A stretch of 9,833 nucleotides of DNA from DATJPY01 sp035506135 (GTDB lineage Bacteria; Myxococcota_A; UBA9160; PR03). Numbering within the stretch: position 1 is the first letter of the stretch; every line of letters begins with the position of its first letter. Below, piece after piece: positions 6,901 through 9,833 of the stretch. The stretch is taken from NCBI GenBank assembly GCA_035506135.1, contig DATJPY010000128.1, positions 1 through 9,833 on the forward strand. The letters run 5' to 3'. The position numbers and the translations under genes are program-made. The notes under the pieces were generated by a model, which was not told the DNA's origin, did no database searches, and saw nothing but the letters and a program-made list of their open reading frames with translations.

Positions 6901-7951
6901 CGGACCGGCCGAGCCCTCCACCGACTGGAGCTTCACGGCGTTGCTCGAGCATGCCCGCTCCGCCCTGGCCACGGGGAACGACGGCGAGGAGGGTGAGCGG
7001 AGCAAGCTCGAGGACCGGCTGTCGCGCCGCTACGGCGAGCTCGTCGTCCAGCTCCCCCCCGGCGTGCGGCTCCTGCCCGGCCGGGCCGAGGAGGCCGCCA
7101 TCTACGACGCGACCTGGAACGGCCACACCCGCCCGCTGGGCGAGGTCGTGGCCGAAATGGAGAAGGAGGCCGCAGCGCGCGAGACGCTGCTCGGCCAGGA
7201 GGAGTCCGCGCTCATCGAGCGGTTCCTGACGGGCGAGGCGCACGATCACCTGGCGGCGCGGCTCCGCGCCGCCCAGGCTCTGGTCGCCCGCATGAACGGC
7301 GCGCTCGAGTCCCGCATTACCTCGGCCGGCGCACAGGTGCAGCTCGCCTGGCGGCTCGACGCCGGCGCCAGCGCCGAGGCGCAGGAGGCCGTGCCGCTCT
7401 TCTTCAAGGGCGGGGCGTTGCTCTCCGAGGGCAATCGGCGGACCCTGCGGACGTTCCTCGAGCACCGGCTCGTTGAGGCGCGCGAGGCCGACGACGAGCG
7501 GCCGCTGCAGGAGCGGCTCGGCGCCGTGCTCGACTACCGGCGCTGGCACAGCTTCGAGGTGCAATTCCGCGAGCCCGGACAGCGGCCGGTGAAGCTGACG
7601 CGGAAGGCGCACGCTGCCGGCTCCGGCGGGCGAAAGGCGGTGATGCTCCACCTGCCCGTCTTCGCCGCGGTGGCCGCGTTCTACGACGCGGCCGCACCCG
7701 GTGCCCCACGGCTCATCGGCCTCGACGAGGCCTTCGCCGGCATTGATCGGCCTACCCGCGCCAACCTCATGGGGCTCCTCGCCGAGTTCGACCTCGACTT
7801 CGTCATGACCTCGTTCGAGGAGTGGGGCTGCTACCCGCAGCTCGACGGGCTCTCTACCTACCACCTCACCCGCGAGCGCGGTCACCGCGGGGTCTACGCC
7901 GAGTGGTTCCTGTGGGACGGCCATGAGCGGGTGATGGTGGAGGCGTCGTGA
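3932..7951 (+). CDS. jetC: Wadjet JetC, SMC/Rad50-like ATPase (TIGR02680 family)
   Basis: This 1339-residue protein is the motor of the system, and its layout is SMC-like. Walker A GQNEAGKT is at 47-54, followed by KALELLFPFLLDGDL and a LDPFG stretch. Heptad-rich, Ala/Glu/Arg coiled coil runs over about 240-575. A globular hinge-like domain spans about 580-725 (begins near PVPPVAAW, includes FELCEFGPG and EAALEASGLLDAWV). A second coiled coil covers about 725-995. The C-terminal ATPase half has the signature SGGRKA (1231-1236), Walker B LIGLDEAF with D1265 and E1266, a D-loop region (AGIDRPTRAN) and a terminal block VMTSFEEWGCYP (1291-1302). Known Wadjet SMC dimers use ATP to extrude DNA loops and sense small circles. 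Two motif details differ from textbook SMCs: E50 replaces the usual Gly before the GK, and R1234 follows SGG. ATG 3932 has GAGGG just upstream. The stop overlaps the jetD start by 4 nt. No frameshift is seen. Confidence 0.93.
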   Translation: MGTTTTPSKLPEPATARWTALRAGIQNVWEYDDRRFVFTRGRLLLRGQNEAGKTKALELLFPFLLDGDLAPQRLDPFGTTARPMRWNLVNDQDPEEKLRIGYVWLELGRKEGDGFAYLTIGAGLRARRSSSDVEHWFFLTSQRPDRELSLVQEGRPLARGALEEAIGAAGQVIDGRAEYRRVLNAKLFSLQPEQYTALVDTLLHLRRPQLSKSLDPDQLSGFLTEALPPLDPAVIGPIAEGFERLDHHRAELENLEATLRRLREFARVYRAYAAAVVRERADELTAAEGAFQRSRALVRERVEARVALERMVQALEDELGGLELRDRETSARITTLEDSDAFRAARELDEAERLAAEAERRAAEVARRAGADAGEAQEALALVARRSAEREERAASVGAASRRAEEAAEGALLRGAHGAVATAVTRGDCAAAEGAAAAIHAEREAALAKLRPLRAALARAEGEHQRADERARERATERAAAAEALDVAERAFEEAFRSWADDVERWQEGLVALPRGPIPELDGPAQGGAPALVRARVEALAGPLRQRLADGAAGVRGELRQLGAERSAVARECKALAQAHHPVPPVAAWRRPRPTGRAGAPLFELCEFGPGSAGAEAGIEAALEASGLLDAWVEPSGLCIETLTGELVLRGPALPGRTLADVLVPVAAGGLTLGQVRAALERVEVLGAGETSQGRCWIAQDGRFRLGALEGAHEKVLPAYVGAAAREAERVRQLAALDARLSDLDRSLAERSGMLEGLEGQAARLAAEVAALPQGGDLPDRVAVAGARAGLLEEARARAAAAEAHAAGALQALTAASAELERAAAEFGIAPFAREPGRLAELSRTYEDASRALVAAARELERAESARAAAVHQAGRAEARAGESREEAARVRAGAAEVAARAAALREVSGGARDEVLRELHAAREARDALRARRDRAGKERIGASEELGAARVAVETAERDAGEADTRRKGAAERYRALGPAGLLASAGVGPAEPSTDWSFTALLEHARSALATGNDGEEGERSKLEDRLSRRYGELVVQLPPGVRLLPGRAEEAAIYDATWNGHTRPLGEVVAEMEKEAAARETLLGQEESALIERFLTGEAHDHLAARLRAAQALVARMNGALESRITSAGAQVQLAWRLDAGASAEAQEAVPLFFKGGALLSEGNRRTLRTFLEHRLVEAREADDERPLQERLGAVLDYRRWHSFEVQFREPGQRPVKLTRKAHAAGSGGRKAVMLHLPVFAAVAAFYDAAAPGAPRLIGLDEAFAGIDRPTRANLMGLLAEFDLDFVMTSFEEWGCYPQLDGLSTYHLTRERGHRGVYAEWFLWDGHERVMVEAS

Positions 7952-9249
7952 GCCTCCCCGCACCGAGATCTCATGCCACTCGAACGGACCCGGAGCGGCA
8001 TGAGGGGAACGGCGACGAGCGGCTCCGCGGGCTGCTGGGGGGCACCGCGCTTGCGCCGCTGTTCGTCGCCGTCCATCGCCGGCTCGAGGCCGGCGGCGGC
8101 GCGGCGCGCACCGTCGTGCTCGCCGGCTGCGGACCCGAGACGTACGCCGCCGTGGCGGATCTCATGGGCTGGAGTGCCGTGCCCGAGGGCGCGCTACGGG
8201 TGCCGCTCGAGGAACTCGATCGCGCGCTGCGCGAGAGCGCCGTCGCCGTGCCGCTGCGTCGGGCGGTGGAGTTGCTGGTCGGGCCGCTCCGCGATCGGCG
8301 CGAGGAGCGACGCATCCTGCGTGCCGAACGGGACCGGCGCTGGGCCGAGGCGCACGGTGCCATCGAGGCTGCGGGTCGGTCCGAGCTTGGCCCGTGGCTC
8401 GATCAGCTCCGGCGCGGGGCGCTCGCCCGGGCGGCCCGGGCCGCCGGGCGGCCCGAGGCCGAGGTGCTGGACCGCGCTCTGCGGGCCGTGCTGCGCCTCC
8501 CTGCCGGCGGGAAGGTCCTTGCCGTCTTCGCGGGCGAAGTGCTCGGCGATCCTCACGCCCTCGACGCGGGCACCGCGCTTGCCGGCCTCGTCCTCCGTGC
8601 CGCGGCCGCCATCGTCGGCTGGGCATCCGTGCCTGTCGGCGCCGGCGGCAGGCGCGCGCTCTGGGCCGAGGTCGGTCTCGACTGCGATGCCCTCTCCGCC
8701 ACTGCGCTGGTGTACGGCCTGCGCCCGCAGGGTTCTGGCCTTCTTGCCCGCCAGCTCCGGGATGGCGCGGAGGCGGGGGAGCCTCGCTGCATCACCCTGC
8801 GCGAGCTCGCTCACGCCGACCTCGTCGTGGCGGCGGGCGAGATCGTCCACGTCTGCGAGAACCCCACCGTGGTCGCCTCCGCTGCCGACGCGCTCGGCCC
8901 GCGCTCACGCCCTCTCGTGTGCACCGAGGGCGTGCCGTCCACGGCCGTCCTGCAGCTCCTCGGGCTCTGCGTCCGGCAGGGAGCGCAGCTCCGCGTTCGC
9001 GCCGACTTCGACTGGCCCGGCCTTCGTATCGCGTGGCAGGTCTGGAGCCTGGGGCGGGTCGCGCCATGGCGCTTCTCGGCCCACGACTACGAGCATGCCG
9101 TGGCCGAGGGGCGCATCGGGCCCGCGCTCCTGGGCGGGGCGGTGCCCGTGCCCTGGGACCCGCTGCTGCCCGCGGCGATGGCGAGGGCGGGGGTGAGCGT
9201 GCCGGAGGAGAGGGTGATCGAGCTGCTTCTGGCGGAGTTGGCACGCTGA
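7948..9249 (+). CDS. jetD: Wadjet JetD, Toprim-like nuclease (TIGR02679; DUF3323 + DUF2399)
   Basis: This 433-residue protein is the effector of the operon. The N-terminal part (about 24-230) fits the DUF3323 region of TIGR02679 proteins, beginning LRGLLGGTALAPLF. The C-terminal DUF2399 part (about 260-430) carries a Toprim-like metal site: E304 in VHVCENPTVV (301-310) and D353/D355 in ADFDWPGLRIA (352-362), with LVCTEGVPS between them. Characterised JetD proteins cleave plasmid DNA once the SMC motor has extruded the circle; this activity is inferred here from family and motifs. The start is GTG 7948, overlapping the jetC stop (GTGA), with GGAGG at 7939-7943. The position before the DFD motif is Ala352, where I expect Gly in many relatives. 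All acidic catalytic residues appear present and the gene is intact. Confidence 0.9.
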   Translation: MSLPAPRSHATRTDPERHEGNGDERLRGLLGGTALAPLFVAVHRRLEAGGGAARTVVLAGCGPETYAAVADLMGWSAVPEGALRVPLEELDRALRESAVAVPLRRAVELLVGPLRDRREERRILRAERDRRWAEAHGAIEAAGRSELGPWLDQLRRGALARAARAAGRPEAEVLDRALRAVLRLPAGGKVLAVFAGEVLGDPHALDAGTALAGLVLRAAAAIVGWASVPVGAGGRRALWAEVGLDCDALSATALVYGLRPQGSGLLARQLRDGAEAGEPRCITLRELAHADLVVAAGEIVHVCENPTVVASAADALGPRSRPLVCTEGVPSTAVLQLLGLCVRQGAQLRVRADFDWPGLRIAWQVWSLGRVAPWRFSAHDYEHAVAEGRIGPALLGGAVPVPWDPLLPAAMARAGVSVPEERVIELLLAELAR

Positions 9250-9256
9250 CCGCTCC

Positions 9257-9283
9257 ATGCCTGCTCCACGCCGGAGGTGGCAT
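9257..9283 (+). terminator. Hairpin just after jetD, possible terminator
   Basis: ATGCC (9257-9261) pairs with GGCAT (9279-9283), and inside this CTCC (9264-9267) pairs with GGAG (9273-9276), separated by a 2x2 internal mismatch and closed by a 5-nt loop. It begins 8 nt after the jetD stop. No T tract follows; the next stretch is G-rich. The outer right arm can also pair further downstream (GGCATCG at 9279-9285 with CGATGCC at 9330-9336), so alternative folds exist. It would be the end-of-operon structure if functional. Confidence 0.3.
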
Positions 9284-9639
9284 CGAGGGCAGGGGGAGGG
9301 GTCGCAGGGGGGAAAGGTGGAGACGGCCCCGATGCCTTCGATGCGTAGAGCCTGTGCCCCCGCCAGAAGACGATGGCCGGGAGCTCAACGGACTCGTGAC
9401 GATGTGTTCGCCGCGCTCACGGTTCGCGAAGAACGCACCCTCAAGATTGATCACTCACAGTCGAGCCCGCGCGCAGGACCGCCTCTGCAGGATCACTTCC
9501 TGAACTTCGTGACGACGTTGAGGGAAGAGTCCGCCACCCACGTGCTTGTCCCATCATAGGCTAGCCTTGCGGTTGGCTTATTGCCTTGGGCTGAACATAA
9601 CCGGGTAGAAAGACGGGAGGAGGGGAAGATGGACCGTGA
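9284..9639. other. Region without a recognisable gene between jetD and the IS remnant
   Basis: No reading frame here has a recognisable motif or a good ribosome binding site. The open frame 9257-9559 on the plus strand begins inside the hairpin region and encodes Arg/Pro-rich sequence without family features. From about 9560 the base composition becomes visibly more AT-rich than the operon, consistent with a change of origin near the IS fragment. Confidence 0.5.
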
Positions 9640-9833
9640 GAGAAATCTCCGATGTTAAACCAGCTAACATTGCCGCCGGGCTCTGTGATCAAAGCCATGA
9701 TGCAGCAGTCGCTCGGCCTCAATCGCAACCGGAACGGCGCGCTGAAGGAGGTCTTCAAGAGCGCAGCGCACCAAGTCTCGACGCAGATGGTCGGGCATCC
9801 CCTCCATCTGCACTACCTGCGCCTCATCAACGC
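9640..9833 (+). pseudogene. IS110-family transposase, C-terminal fragment (5'-truncated, runs off the window)
   Basis: The frame opens after a TGA at 9637-9639 and stays open to the window end. It encodes the C-terminal region typical of IS110-family transposases: GLNRNRNGALKEVFKSAA (about 9715-9768), then HPLHLHYLRLIN (about 9790-9825), the part that holds the second catalytic (Tnp, serine) domain in this family. The RuvC-like DEDD N-terminal domain is absent: only about 390 bp separate jetD from this frame and none of it resembles that domain. An ATG at 9652 could serve as a start, but it is more likely incidental. The gene is therefore a remnant, and how much of its 3' end survives is outside the window. 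Family assignment rests on a short stretch. Confidence 0.65.

Noticed and set aside
5843..7963. 706-residue open frame on the minus strand
   Set aside because: It lies wholly opposite jetC, whose frame has SMC motifs. Its translation is low-information Arg/Gly/Leu sequence, a usual by-product of high GC content.
8394..9503. 369-residue open frame on the plus strand overlapping jetD
   Set aside because: Arg/Pro/Gly-rich shadow frame of jetD, which carries the Toprim motifs in its own frame.
9257..9559. 100-residue open frame after jetD
   Set aside because: It starts inside the post-jetD hairpin, has no family features, and its composition resembles non-coding GC-rich DNA.
9561..9758. 65-residue open frame on the minus strand
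   Set aside because: Antisense to the IS110 transposase remnant; no recognisable features.
1..9833. CRISPR array or other regular repeat array
   Set aside because: No regularly spaced direct repeats were seen anywhere in the window.

Overview
The window comes from a very GC-rich bacterial chromosome or genomic island. The genes are Ala/Arg/Glu-rich, third codon positions are nearly all G or C, starts include GTG and TTG, and there are Shine-Dalgarno-like sites. This would fit, for example, a Myxococcota-type or other high-GC proteobacterium, but nothing here fixes the taxon.

Layout, left to right. Bases 1-29 are the 3' end of a tRNA gene, probably tRNA-Pro, followed by a strong hairpin at 43-79. 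No gene is visible in 80-226. Next, on the minus strand, is a two-gene type II toxin-antitoxin operon: a ribbon-helix-helix antitoxin (741-1004) overlapping a GNAT acetyltransferase toxin of the TacT/AtaT kind (227-751). It has a near-consensus promoter and a palindromic operator upstream. Diverging from it on the plus strand is a tightly packed four-gene operon (1160-9249) that I read as a complete Wadjet (JetABCD / MksFEBG-like) plasmid-defence system of the TIGR02677-TIGR02678-TIGR02680-TIGR02679 lineage, which I take to be type III. jetA and jetB overlap by 4 nt, jetB and jetC are 10 nt apart, and jetC and jetD overlap by 4 nt. After jetD there is a hairpin and about 350 bp without a recognisable gene. 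The window ends in a 5'-truncated IS110-family transposase remnant that runs off the right edge.

How the genes work together. By analogy with characterised Wadjet systems, JetC (SMC-like ATPase with a Walker A, long coiled coils, a hinge, a signature motif and a Walker B) would form a loop-extruding motor with JetA (kleisin-like) and JetB (KITE-like). JetD (Toprim-like nuclease) would cut small circular DNA such as plasmids. The tRNA end, toxin-antitoxin pair, defence operon and IS remnant together look like an accessory defence island at a tRNA gene. Island boundaries cannot be shown, because no second copy of the tRNA 3' end and no integrase lie within the window.
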